Positions 17,895-26,348 of a stretch of DNA of 64,000 bases are shown in pieces. Below the pieces are notes generated by a model. It saw only the letters and a list, made by a program, of their open reading frames with translations, had not been told where the DNA came from and did not search any database. This DNA comes from Streptomyces hawaiiensis. Its GTDB lineage: Bacteria > Actinomycetota > Actinomycetes > Streptomycetales > Streptomycetaceae. A program made the position numbers and the translations under genes. Numbering within the stretch: position 1 is the stretch's first letter; every line of letters starts with the position of its first letter. The stretch is taken from contig NZ_CP021978.1 in the NCBI RefSeq assembly GCF_004803895.1, forward strand, positions 682,001 through 746,000. Direction: 5' to 3'.

Positions 17895-18416
17895 ATGGAC
17901 GACTTCGAGCGGGACCTGTCGCGGCTGATGCGCGACACCCAGCAGCACTCCCCCTACGAGCCCGCGCACCGGCAGCGGCTGCACGCGGGCATCCGGGCCC
18001 GCCGCCGGTCGCGGTTGTTGTGGAAGGCGGGCGGCTCCGCCGTGGCGGTGGCCGGGCTCAGTGTCGGGCTGGCCCTGCTGCCCAGCATGCTCACCCGGGC
18101 CCAGCCCGCCGATCACCGGCCGCAGCCGGCGACGAGCCCGACGGCCTCGCCGGACAGCACGCCGACGACGGAGCCGTCGAGGACGAGCCCCCCTCCGACC
18201 CAGCAGCCCGAGACGAACCTGCCCGCGACGACGACCGGCGGCAGCACACCGTCCGGGACGACGAGCGAGCCGGTCGACCCCACGCCGACGGCCACGGCCT
18301 CCGAGAGCCGTACCGTCGCGACGACGCCCGCGCCTCCGCCCTCCCCGACACCGACGACGGTCCCTCCGTCCGCACTGGACTCCGAGGAACCCTCCGTAGC
18401 GGCCTCCACCGAGTAG
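17895..18416 (+). CDS. Sigma-factor-linked membrane protein with Pro/Thr-rich extracytoplasmic region
   Basis: A 173-residue protein: a charged cytoplasmic N-terminus (DDFERDLSRLMRDTQQHSPY), one membrane segment (about 44-64), then over 100 residues of Pro, Thr and Ser outside the cell. GGAGA precedes the ATG. Partner position after a SACE sigma gene suggests an anti-sigma-like role, but I see no zinc-binding anti-sigma motif (HxxxCxxC). Function is therefore inferred only from context. Confidence 0.75.
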   Translation: MDDFERDLSRLMRDTQQHSPYEPAHRQRLHAGIRARRRSRLLWKAGGSAVAVAGLSVGLALLPSMLTRAQPADHRPQPATSPTASPDSTPTTEPSRTSPPPTQQPETNLPATTTGGSTPSGTTSEPVDPTPTATASESRTVATTPAPPPSPTPTTVPPSALDSEEPSVAASTE

Positions 18417-18440
18417 CCGCCTGAGCGGCCCTTCCCGTCA

Positions 18441-18456
18441 GGGGCGACTTCGCCCC
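18441..18456 (+). terminator. Candidate terminator hairpin after the sigma operon
   Basis: GGGGCG (18441-18446) and CGCCCC (18451-18456) form a six-base-pair stem with a four-base loop about 25 bases after the operon's last stop. No U run follows. Confidence 0.4.
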
Positions 18457-18511
18457 GAACCCCTCACCGCACCACCCGCCACGGGCGCCTTCGGCATGCC
18501 CGAGAACCGGC

Positions 18512-18531
18512 GCGCGGGGCATGCCCCGCGC
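18512..18531. promoter_or_regulatory. Perfect 20-base palindrome upstream of the glycosyltransferase pair
   Basis: GCGCGGGGCA is followed directly by its exact complement. The site ends 23 bases before the glycosyltransferase start. It may be an operator or a loop-less hairpin acting on the leader. Confidence 0.4.
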
Positions 18532-18554
18532 CAGAAAGAGACCGTGAGACAGCC

Positions 18555-19829
18555 ATGCGAACCGTACGGCGGTCGGCCCTGATCGACCGCCCGATACCCG
18601 AGCCGTCCGCGTTGCCGCGCCGGGCGCCCCTGCCCGCGCACCACCCGGACCCCGTTCTCGACGTGGTCGTTCCCGTGTACAACGAGGAGAGCGGACTGGA
18701 GCCCTGCGTCCGGCGGCTGCACGCGCACCTTTGCGAGACCTTCCCCTACGCCTTCCGCATCACCATCGCCGACAACGCCAGCACCGACGGGACCCCGCGG
18801 ATCGCCGCACGGCTGGCCGCGGAACTGCCCGGCACGGACTGGATCCGGCTCGACGAGAAGGGGCGGGGCCGTGCGCTGTACACCGCGTGGTCACGCTCCC
18901 GCGCCCCGGTGCTCGCGTATCTGGACGTGGACCTGTCCACCGACCTCGCCGCGCTGCTGCCGCTGGTCGCACCGCTGATCTCGGGCCACTCGGACATCGC
19001 CATCGGCACCCGGCTGGCCCGTGGCTCGCGGGTGGTGCGCGGCCCGAAACGGGAGATCATCTCCCGCTGCTACAACGGGCTGCTGCGCTCCACGCTCGCC
19101 GTGGGGTTCTCCGACGCGCAGTGCGGGTTCAAGGCGGTGCGGCGGGACGTCGCCGAACGGCTGCTGCCGCTGGTGAAGGACCGCGAGTGGTTCTTCGACA
19201 CCGAGCTGCTGGTGATCGCCGAGCGCGCGGGGCTGCGGATCCACGAGGTGCCGGTGGACTGGGTGGACGACCCCGACAGCCGGGTCCACATCCTGTCCAC
19301 GGCCCTGGCCGATCTGCGGGGCATGGCCAGGCTCGGCCGGGCCCTGGCCTGCGGCAGGCTGCCGCTGACCGCGCTGCGCCGCAGCGGCGGCGACCTCGAC
19401 GGGCAACTGCCCCCGGGCCTGGCCCGGCAGCTGGTGCGTTTCGCCGCCGTCGGTGCCGCCAGCACCCTGTGCTACCTGCTCCTGTACACCGTGCTCAGAC
19501 CCGCGACGGGAGCCCAGGCCGCCAACGCGCTCGCCCTGCTCGCCAGCGCGATCGCCAACACGGCGGCCAACCGGCGGCTCACCTTCGGGGTCCGGGGTCG
19601 CGGCGGCGCCCTGCGCCACCACCTCAAGGGCCTCGCCGCCTTCCTGGTCGGGCTGTCCCTGACCAGCGGTTCGCTGGCCGTCCTCCACCACAGCGCGCCC
19701 GGGGCCGGCCGCCGGATCGAGCTGGTGACGCTGATCGCCGCCAACCTGGCCGCGACGCTGCTGCGCTTCCTCCTCTTGCGGGCCTGGGTGTTCCCGGCCC
19801 GCCGTACGACAGGACCCTCCGCCCCATGA
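18555..19829 (+). CDS. Family-2 glycosyltransferase fused to a GtrA-like membrane domain
   Basis: A 424-residue protein. The GT2 domain starts LDVVVPVYNEESGLE (about 35-49), with the nucleotide-metal motif AYLDVDLSTD near 122 and ARGSRVVRGPKREIISRCYN, typical of dolichyl/polyprenyl-phosphate sugar synthases. From about residue 290 it has four hydrophobic segments of the GtrA family (RFAAVGAASTLCYLLLYTVL, ALLASAIANTAANRRLTF). It likely loads a sugar onto polyprenyl phosphate and aids its flipping. Its stop overlaps the next start (ATGA), coupling it to a GT-C transferase that could use the product. Confidence 0.88.
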   Translation: MRTVRRSALIDRPIPEPSALPRRAPLPAHHPDPVLDVVVPVYNEESGLEPCVRRLHAHLCETFPYAFRITIADNASTDGTPRIAARLAAELPGTDWIRLDEKGRGRALYTAWSRSRAPVLAYLDVDLSTDLAALLPLVAPLISGHSDIAIGTRLARGSRVVRGPKREIISRCYNGLLRSTLAVGFSDAQCGFKAVRRDVAERLLPLVKDREWFFDTELLVIAERAGLRIHEVPVDWVDDPDSRVHILSTALADLRGMARLGRALACGRLPLTALRRSGGDLDGQLPPGLARQLVRFAAVGAASTLCYLLLYTVLRPATGAQAANALALLASAIANTAANRRLTFGVRGRGGALRHHLKGLAAFLVGLSLTSGSLAVLHHSAPGAGRRIELVTLIAANLAATLLRFLLLRAWVFPARRTTGPSAP

Positions 19830-21088
19830 GCACCGTCCAGCTGCGCCGCCCGCCCTCCGGCGTCGACCGCCCCGAAGTCCCGCGCGGCCCCCGGGAGTTC
19901 CGTCTGCGGCTGCGCGCCGCCGCCGTGCGCTACGGGCCTGTGCTGCTGACGTACGGCGTGCTGAAGCTGGCCGGCTTCGCCGTCTTCATGTACCTGCTGG
20001 ACTCCGCGGGCGACTTCCGTAGGAAGAACCCCCGCTTCGGTGGCGGCGAGCACGCCTGGGACGTCCTGGCCAGCTGGGACGGCTGGTGGTACCAGCAGAT
20101 CGCCGAGCACGGGTACGACCCGGCCCTCGAGCCGGTCCCGGGCGCGACGGGCCTGATCACGCTGGAGGGCAACTCGGCGGCGTTCTTCCCGCTGTACCCG
20201 ACGCTGATGCGGCTGGTCTCGGAGTGCACCGGACTCGGCCTGTACGGCGCCGGCCTGACGGTCTCCGTCCTGGCCTCGTTCGCCGCCGCGCTCGGCATCT
20301 ACGCCGTGACGAAGCGCCTGGGCGGCCACCGGGCCGGTCTGGTCTCGGCCGGGCTGTGGGCGGTGTGGCCCGGCTCGGGCACGGAGTGGTCGGGCTACTC
20401 GGAGTCCCTCTACACGGCCCTCGCCGCGTGGGCCTGTCACGCCGTCATGACCCGCCGCTGGCTCACCGCCGGTCTGCTGACCTGCGCGGCCGGGCTGTGC
20501 CGGCCCACCGCTGTCGCGCTCGTCGCCGCCCTCGCCGTCGCCGCGGTGCTGTCGTTGCGCCGGCGCGAGGACGGGGTGCGCCGTCCGCTCGCCGCCGTGG
20601 CCATCGCCCCGCTGGGCCTGTTCGGCTACCTCGCCTGGGTCAACTACCGCATGGGCGACATCAACGGCTACTCCAAGCTCCAGGACGGCGCCTGGGCCCA
20701 CAAGTTCGACTGGGGGGTCCACTCGTTCAACGTGCTGACGTCCATCCCGGTCGGTCACTTCGACTACCTCTTCGCGATGCCGTTCGAGGATGTCATCGGC
20801 GTCTGCGTGGTGCTGATGGTGCCGGTGCTGACCGTGCTGCTGGTGCGCCTTCGGCCGCCTGCCGTGCTCGTCGTCTACACGGTCCTCTCCTACCTCATGG
20901 TGATGACCACCCAGCAGTACTTCGGCAACGTCTCGCGCTATCTGCTCCCGCTCTTCCCGCTGTTCGTCCCTCTCGCTCTCGCGATGCGCCGGCTCAGATG
21001 GCCGTCCCTGGCCACGGTCCTCGGCATGGCCGCGTTGGCTTCCGGGTCGTACGCGGGATATGTGCTGTTCGTGCTGGGGGTGCCGTAG
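19826..21088 (+). CDS. Polytopic GT-C type mannosyltransferase (PIG-V-like)
   Basis: A 420-residue protein with about nine hydrophobic segments. After the first segment comes WDVLASWDGWWYQQIAEHGYD, with the acidic pair and WDG motif of GT-C enzymes, and FFPLYPTLMRLVS, as in PIG-V-type mannosyltransferases. It probably uses a polyprenyl-phosphate sugar made by the preceding gene, on the outer face of the membrane. The overlap ATGA with that gene fixes the start. The acceptor is unknown. Confidence 0.85.
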   Translation: MSTVQLRRPPSGVDRPEVPRGPREFRLRLRAAAVRYGPVLLTYGVLKLAGFAVFMYLLDSAGDFRRKNPRFGGGEHAWDVLASWDGWWYQQIAEHGYDPALEPVPGATGLITLEGNSAAFFPLYPTLMRLVSECTGLGLYGAGLTVSVLASFAAALGIYAVTKRLGGHRAGLVSAGLWAVWPGSGTEWSGYSESLYTALAAWACHAVMTRRWLTAGLLTCAAGLCRPTAVALVAALAVAAVLSLRRREDGVRRPLAAVAIAPLGLFGYLAWVNYRMGDINGYSKLQDGAWAHKFDWGVHSFNVLTSIPVGHFDYLFAMPFEDVIGVCVVLMVPVLTVLLVRLRPPAVLVVYTVLSYLMVMTTQQYFGNVSRYLLPLFPLFVPLALAMRRLRWPSLATVLGMAALASGSYAGYVLFVLGVP

Positions 21089-21214
21089 ACAGCCGTCGGC
21101 ACCGGGTGAGATGGCTCCGAAACATTCCCTTCACGCAGGAAGTATTTAGGGGTAACGACCGCTGCCTACCGTGCCTGCCTTGTCAGTCCCCAACCCGCAG
21201 CAAGGAGGCGTGGC

Positions 21215-22879
21215 ATGAGTACCGAGCCACGACTGGCCGAAGTCACCGAGCCGGAACCCGCACAGCAGGCAGCGCCGGGCACGGATCAGGCCGTCAAGGA
21301 GACCCTCGAGGACTACACGCTCCGCTTCGCGCCGCGCAGCTACCGGCGCTGGACCCCGATGGTGGTGGCGACGACCGCGCTCGGCGGCATCGCCTACATG
21401 GCCGACTTCTCCATCGGGGCCGGCATCGGCCTGGCCCACGGCACCGGCAACGCGCTGCTCGCGATCGGCGTCGCCGCCGTCGTCATCTTCGTGACCGGCT
21501 TCCCGCTCGCCTACTACGGCGCCCGCTACAACATCGACCTGGACCTGATCACCCGCGGCTCCGGCTTCGGCTACTTCGGCTCGGTCCTCACCAGCGTCAT
21601 CTTCGCCAGCTTCACCTTCATCTTCTTCGCCCTCGAAGGCTCGATCATGGCCCAGGGCCTGAAGCTGGGCCTCGGACTGCCGCTCTGGCTGGGCTACTTG
21701 GTCTCCACTCTGATGGTGATCCCCCTGGTGATCTACGGCATGGCGGCGCTGAGCAAGCTCCAGGTGTGGACCACCCCGGTCTGGCTGCTGCTGATGGTCG
21801 GCCCCCTGGTCTACCTGGTCGCCACCGACCCGGGCAGCGTCGACCGCTTCCTCGCCTACGCGGGCACCGACGGGGACGGCGGCGTCAACACCGCCTCCGT
21901 GCTGCTCGGCGCGGGCGTGTGCCTGTCGCTGATCGCGCAGATCGGCGAGCAGATCGACTACCTGCGCTTCATGCCGCCCAAGACCGAGGCGAACAAGCGT
22001 AGTTGGTGGACGGCCGTGGTGATGGCCGGTCCGGGCTGGGTGGTGCTGGGCGCGCTGAAGCAGGCCATCGGCGTGTTCCTCGCGGTGTACATCATCGCCG
22101 AGGTCGGTGCCTCCGCCGCGCCCGAGCCGATCCAGCAGTTCAAGCACGCTTTCGACGCGATGATGCCGTCCTGGATCGTCCTCCCGCTGGCCGTGGCCCT
22201 GGTCGTGATCAGCCAGATCAAGATCAACGTGACGAACGCGTACTCCGGCTCCCTCGCCTGGACCAACTCCTTCACCCGGGTCACCCGGCGCTACCCGGGC
22301 CGGATGGTCTTCGTCCTGGTCAACCTGGGCTTCGCGCTCGCGCTGATGGAGGCCGACATGTTCAGCTTCCTCAACGGCATCCTGGGCTTCTACTCGAACT
22401 GCGCGATCGCCTGGGTGGTCACCGTGGCCACCGACATCGGCATCAACAAGTACGTGCTGAAGCTGTCCCCGCACGCCCCGGAGTTCCGCCGCGGCATGCT
22501 CTACGCCGTCAACCCGGTCGGGGTCGTCTCCTTCGTCGCCGCCTCGGGGCTGTCCATCGCCATGTACTTCCACGCCCTGGGCGACACGCTCCAGCCGTAC
22601 TCCCCAGTCGCCGCGGCCGTCATCGCCTTCGTCCTCACGCCGCTGATGGCCGTGTTCACCAAGGGCAGGTACTACCTGCGGCGCACCGACGACGGCATCG
22701 CCGAGCCCCTCCTGGACGAGGACGGCAATCCCAGCGCCGTCACCTACGAGTGCCATGTGTGCCGGCAGCAGTTCGAGCGGCCGGACGTGGCCGCCTGCCT
22801 GACGCACGACGCCGTCGTCTGCTCGCTGTGCCTGAGCACCGACAAGGTCGGCGACCACGTCCTGCCGGCCGCGGTCTGA
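21215..22879 (+). CDS. NCS1-family purine/cytosine permease with C-terminal Cys-rich domain
   Basis: A 554-residue transporter with about 12 membrane segments. MADFSIGAGIGLAHGTGN, FGYFGSVLTS and YSGSLAWTNSFTRV fit the nucleobase:cation symporter-1 (CodB/PuuP) family. After the last segment comes a soluble tail with Cys513, Cys516, Cys528, His531, Cys536 and Cys539 (ECHVC...AACLTHDAVVCSLC), a pattern able to bind zinc or iron-sulphur. Normal NCS1 proteins end near residue 480-490. AAGGAGG precedes the ATG. Substrate is unproven. Confidence 0.88.
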   Translation: MSTEPRLAEVTEPEPAQQAAPGTDQAVKETLEDYTLRFAPRSYRRWTPMVVATTALGGIAYMADFSIGAGIGLAHGTGNALLAIGVAAVVIFVTGFPLAYYGARYNIDLDLITRGSGFGYFGSVLTSVIFASFTFIFFALEGSIMAQGLKLGLGLPLWLGYLVSTLMVIPLVIYGMAALSKLQVWTTPVWLLLMVGPLVYLVATDPGSVDRFLAYAGTDGDGGVNTASVLLGAGVCLSLIAQIGEQIDYLRFMPPKTEANKRSWWTAVVMAGPGWVVLGALKQAIGVFLAVYIIAEVGASAAPEPIQQFKHAFDAMMPSWIVLPLAVALVVISQIKINVTNAYSGSLAWTNSFTRVTRRYPGRMVFVLVNLGFALALMEADMFSFLNGILGFYSNCAIAWVVTVATDIGINKYVLKLSPHAPEFRRGMLYAVNPVGVVSFVAASGLSIAMYFHALGDTLQPYSPVAAAVIAFVLTPLMAVFTKGRYYLRRTDDGIAEPLLDEDGNPSAVTYECHVCRQQFERPDVAACLTHDAVVCSLCLSTDKVGDHVLPAAV

Positions 22880-22880
22880 C

Positions 22881-22920
22881 CCGTACGGCGGGAGCGCCGC
22901 CCGGTGCTTCCGCCGTACGG
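22881..22920 (+). terminator. Terminator-like hairpin after the NCS1 gene
   Basis: A perfect 11-base-pair stem (CCGTACGGCGG, 22881-22891, with 22910-22920) and an 18-base loop begin right after the permease stop. Confidence 0.65.
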
Positions 22921-23048
22921 CACGTTCCAACTCGGTCTCGGACGCGCTGCGCGGGCGCCGGCGGGGCGGCGGCTCCGGGGCCCGGGCGGCATACTGATCT
23001 TGCGCTGAGCAGTGATCGGGCCGACGGTCGGAGAGGGGATGACGGGAC

Positions 23049-23504
23049 GTGACCACCGATGAGCCGGACGGGCGGGGAACTCCCCACGAGCCGCGCGGCG
23101 TTCCCCCGGTCCCCGACGACGTGTGGCTGAGGTTCCTCACGGACAGCGAGTCCGCCATACGCGCCTCCGCGCCCAGGGAGCCCTCCGCCGAGGAGAGGGC
23201 GGCGGGGCTGCGGCTCCAACCCCCGCACGCCGTCGGTGACCTGTGGCAGCCCGAGGACCTGTGGGTCCGCGTGGCGTGGCGGGACCTGGACCGCCGTGCC
23301 AGGGTCCGGCGCGTGGGACGGTTCGTCGCCACGGCGGCCGCCGTCGCCCTGGCCCTGAGCGCCTGGTCCCAGCTGTCCACCGGCGCCGGCACGGGCCACC
23401 GGCCCGGCGAGAGCACGGTCCGGCAGGTCGAGGGGGCGACCGCGCGGCTGTCCACGGCCACACCCGTCCCGTCCGCATCCCCCTTCCCGCAGCCGTCCCG
23501 ATAG
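23049..23504 (+). CDS. Small single-pass membrane protein, function unknown
   Basis: A 151-residue protein with a Pro-rich N-terminus, a segment PPVPDDVWLRFLTDSESAIRASAP, one membrane segment (about 97-113, FVATAAAVALALSAWSQL) and a Ser/Thr/Pro-rich tail. The GTG start at 23049 has a G-rich stretch upstream. I do not recognise a named family. The N-terminal part (PPVPDDVWLRFL) recurs in actinobacterial proteins of this shape, so it is probably real. It stands alone. Confidence 0.65.
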   Translation: MTTDEPDGRGTPHEPRGVPPVPDDVWLRFLTDSESAIRASAPREPSAEERAAGLRLQPPHAVGDLWQPEDLWVRVAWRDLDRRARVRRVGRFVATAAAVALALSAWSQLSTGAGTGHRPGESTVRQVEGATARLSTATPVPSASPFPQPSR

Positions 23505-23627
23505 CCCACGCAGGACGGGTACGGTCCCGCCCCGCCGCCTAGGATGAGCCACACAGGCCGGATCTGGGCGCTCGTCCGGGCGCGGCCCCCAGGCAGGAAC
23601 GCGCAGGCCGACCGAAGGGGGACGGAG

Positions 23628-24113
23628 ATGAGCGCGCCACGCCTCAGCAGCACCCCGTTGCCGGGCATAGGGGTCCGCTACGACCTGACGACACGGGAGA
23701 GCCGACGCCTCTCGGTGGTCGCACACCGCGACGGGCACCGGACGATCAGCGCCTACCGCGAGGACGACCCGGACGCCTGCGACCTCTCGGTGCGGCTGAC
23801 GTCGGAGGAGGCGACCACGCTCATCGACGCCCTGATGCCCGCGCACCACACCCCGAACCTGCTGTCCACCACCGACCTGGGGCTCGTCGCCGAGCGGATC
23901 GAGCTGCCCGGCTCCTCGCACTGGAACGGGCGGCTGCTGGGCGAGTCCCGGATCCGTACCGACACCGGTGCCTCCGTGGTGGCGGTGCTGCGCCGGGCGG
24001 AGGCGATCCCCTCCCCCACCCCGGACTTCCGGCTGGCCGGTGGCGACATCCTGATCGTCATCGGGACCCGCGAGGGCGTGGAGGCGGCCGCCGCGATACT
24101 CGGGCGGGTGTGA
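23628..24113 (+). CDS. TrkA-C domain regulatory subunit of a K+/H+ antiporter (KhtT-like)
   Basis: A 161-residue soluble protein. Its N-terminal half (LPGIGVRYDLTTRESRRLSVVAHRDGHRTI) and C-terminal RCK/TrkA-C domain (IELPGSSHWNGRLLGES...FRLAGGDILIVIGTREGVEAAAAIL) match KhtT, which binds a nucleotide and gates its membrane partner. The ATG at 23628 follows AAGGGGGACGGAG. The antiporter gene begins six bases after its stop, as in khtTU-type operons. Confidence 0.88.
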   Translation: MSAPRLSSTPLPGIGVRYDLTTRESRRLSVVAHRDGHRTISAYREDDPDACDLSVRLTSEEATTLIDALMPAHHTPNLLSTTDLGLVAERIELPGSSHWNGRLLGESRIRTDTGASVVAVLRRAEAIPSPTPDFRLAGGDILIVIGTREGVEAAAAILGRV

Positions 24114-24119
24114 CCCGCC

Positions 24120-25352
24120 ATGCACTCCTCCGCGGTCTTCCTGATCGAGTTCGGGTGTCTCATCCTCGGGCTCGGGCTGCTCGGCCGCTTCGCCGGGCGC
24201 TTCCGCTTCTCGCCGATCCCCCTCTACCTGCTGGCCGGGCTCGCCTTCGGGGAGGGCGGGCTGCTGCCGCTGGGCGCCAGCGAGGACTTCGTCGCCGTCG
24301 GCGCCGAGATCGGTGTCATCCTGCTGCTGCTCATGCTGGGCCTGGAGTACACGGCCACCGACCTCGTCTCCCACCTCAGGACCCACTACCCGGCCGGGCT
24401 CCTCGACGCCGTCCTCAACGCCCTGCCGGGCGCGGTCCTGGCCCTCATGCTCGGCTGGGGCCCGGTCGCCGCCGTCGTCCTGGCCGGTGTCACCTGGGTC
24501 TCCTCCTCCGGCGTCATCGCCAAGATCCTCGGAGACCTGGGGCGGCTGGGCAATCGCGAGACCCCGGCCGTTCTGAGCATCCTGGTCCTGGAGGACCTCT
24601 CCATGGCGGTGTACCTGCCCATCGTCACGGCCCTGCTGGCCGGGGTGGGCCTGGCCGCGGGCGGTGTCACCCTGGCCATCGCCGTGGGTGTGCTGACCGT
24701 GGTGCTGGTCCTCGCGGTGCGTTTCGGCCGCCACGTCTCCCGCTTCGTCTCCAGCGACGACCCGGAGAAGCTGCTGCTGGTCGTCCTCGGCGTGACGCTC
24801 GTGGTCGCGGGTCTCGCCCAGCAGTTGCAGGTGTCGGCCGCGGTGGGCGCGTTCCTGGTCGGCATCGCGCTGTCGGGTGAGGTCGCCGAGGGCGCGACGA
24901 GTCTGCTCGCGCCACTGCGGGACCTGTTCGCCGCGGTGTTCTTCGTCTTCTTCGGCCTGCACACCGACCCGGCCAGCATTCCGCCCGTGCTGCTGCCCGC
25001 CCTCGCCCTGGCCGCCGTCACCACCGCCACGAAGATCGCCACGGGCTACTGGGCCGCGCGGCGCGCCGGAATCGGGCCCAAGGGCCGCTGGCGCGCCGGC
25101 GGCACGCTCGTGGCCCGGGGCGAGTTCTCCATCGTCATCGCCGGGCTCGCCGTCACCTCCGGCATCGAACCCTCCCTCGGCCCCCTGGCCACCGCCTACG
25201 TCCTCATCCTGGTCCTCCTCGGCCCCCTGACCGCCCGCTGGACGGAGCCGCTGGCGACGCGCCTGTCCCGACGCTCCCACCGACGGACGGCGCCGATTCC
25301 TTCGGGCGCGCACGAGGCACTCGACGACCAGGACACGGTCGGCCGCACGTGA
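24120..25352 (+). CDS. CPA2-family K+/H+ antiporter (KhtU/KefB-like)
   Basis: A 410-residue protein with about 12 membrane segments. GVILLLLMLGLEYTATDL and the GAFLVGIALSG stretch are typical of the CPA2 antiporters. It lacks the C-terminal nucleotide-binding domain of KefB and KefC; that role falls to the small protein encoded just upstream. The pair probably expels K+ in exchange for H+ under alkaline or osmotic stress. Confidence 0.9.
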   Translation: MHSSAVFLIEFGCLILGLGLLGRFAGRFRFSPIPLYLLAGLAFGEGGLLPLGASEDFVAVGAEIGVILLLLMLGLEYTATDLVSHLRTHYPAGLLDAVLNALPGAVLALMLGWGPVAAVVLAGVTWVSSSGVIAKILGDLGRLGNRETPAVLSILVLEDLSMAVYLPIVTALLAGVGLAAGGVTLAIAVGVLTVVLVLAVRFGRHVSRFVSSDDPEKLLLVVLGVTLVVAGLAQQLQVSAAVGAFLVGIALSGEVAEGATSLLAPLRDLFAAVFFVFFGLHTDPASIPPVLLPALALAAVTTATKIATGYWAARRAGIGPKGRWRAGGTLVARGEFSIVIAGLAVTSGIEPSLGPLATAYVLILVLLGPLTARWTEPLATRLSRRSHRRTAPIPSGAHEALDDQDTVGRT

Positions 25353-25363
25353 GCGGGGACCGG

Positions 25364-25558
25364 GTCAGGGGTCGGGTACCGGGTTCAGGGGCCGGGTACC
25401 GGGCCGTTGCGAGCGCGATGGGATCCGGCGGTGCCGGGCAGCCGATGAGCACCGTGGCAACCCGGCCGTCCCGGCCGGCCCGGCCACCAGCGGGCACGTA
25501 CCGCCGACCATCCAGGGGTTCAATGGCGTCCAGCGGGGCGGGACAGCCAGTGAGCACC
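25364..25558 (+). repeat. Short degenerate direct repeats in a 304-base gene-free gap
   Basis: The gap 25353-25656 holds no convincing gene. It has two kinds of repeat: a roughly 19-base G-rich unit ending GGGTACCGGG twice in tandem near 25364-25405, and a 36-base unit at 25418-25453 and 25523-25558 matching at 28 of 36 positions. Both 36-base copies can be read as similar peptides on either strand (GSGGAGQP / ASSGAGQP on the plus strand), so a decayed repeat protein is possible. Confidence 0.5.
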
Positions 25559-25656
25559 CCGCACCTGCCACGCACGCGACCGGCGGGTACTGGGCCGTAA
25601 TGCCGCCGGGGCAACCGGTGGCCGCGCTCGGTGGAACCGCCGCGGTGCCGGCGTGT

Positions 25657-26238
25657 TCAGCCCGTCTTCCAGCCCCTCCGCGTGTCGATCCGCTCCCACT
25701 CCGCGTCCCACTGGGCCATGCGCCGCCGGTCGAGGGCCAGACGGGTCACCCATGTGGCTCCCAGGACCGCACCGCCCGCGAAGAACCCTGCGAGCGCGCC
25801 GCCCATGGCCATGTGCAGCCACGCCTCGCCGCTGGACACCGGTGGGGTCGTGATGTCGCCGCTCCGGTTCACCCACAGGGAGACGGTGCTCCCGGCGGGA
25901 GCCCTGGCCGCCACCCGGGCCTCCTCCCGGTGCGTCGAGCCGTCGGGCGCGGTCCACAGCACCTTCCCCCACACCCGGTGGTCGCTCGCCGCGCGGGCCG
26001 GTGACGGGCCGGGCGCGTCCTCGACGAGCACCGCCGTGACCCGGCGGCTCTCGGCCCGCTGCCGTTCGACGGCCCGCTCGACCGTGCCCGCCGCCGTCAC
26101 CCCCGCGACCAGTCCGCCCAGGAGGGCGAGCACCCAGCCGGCGAGCACGACCCAGGCTTCGACGACGTCGACGCGCCGTTTGAGCGCGTTGCGCCGCCAC
26201 CGCCACCACCGCACGGTCATCCGCTCCGACGCTTCCAT
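25657..26238 (-). CDS. Rv1733c-family membrane protein
   Basis: A 193-residue protein with two membrane segments (about 29-52 and 142-165) and an extracytoplasmic loop between them. The N-terminal WWRWRRNALKRRVDVVEAW motif is the family signature of actinobacterial Rv1733c-like proteins. Residues near the C-terminus (LALDRRRMAQWDAEWERID) are cytoplasmic. A paralogue lies at 53716-54300 with the same layout. Function is unknown. The start is ATG at 26236-26238. Confidence 0.82.
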   Translation of the reverse strand: MEASERMTVRWWRWRRNALKRRVDVVEAWVVLAGWVLALLGGLVAGVTAAGTVERAVERQRAESRRVTAVLVEDAPGPSPARAASDHRVWGKVLWTAPDGSTHREEARVAARAPAGSTVSLWVNRSGDITTPPVSSGEAWLHMAMGGALAGFFAGGAVLGATWVTRLALDRRRMAQWDAEWERIDTRRGWKTG

Positions 26239-26348
26239 GGGCCGACACCCCCTCGTGAGCACCGGCAGCACCCTTCCAGTGTGCGCCTGACAGCCCGGAA
26301 CGCTCGCCGATCAACGCCGGCGGCTCGTCCCGGGGCGCGAGGCGTGGT

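Noticed and set aside
22740..25313. An 857-codon minus-strand frame
   Set aside because: It is a shadow of the KhtT/KhtU genes and flanking sequence, with low-complexity composition.
25204..25614. A 136-codon minus-strand frame with repeated TGCPAP-like units
   Set aside because: It reads through short DNA repeats and overlaps the antiporter gene; no ribosome site or family.
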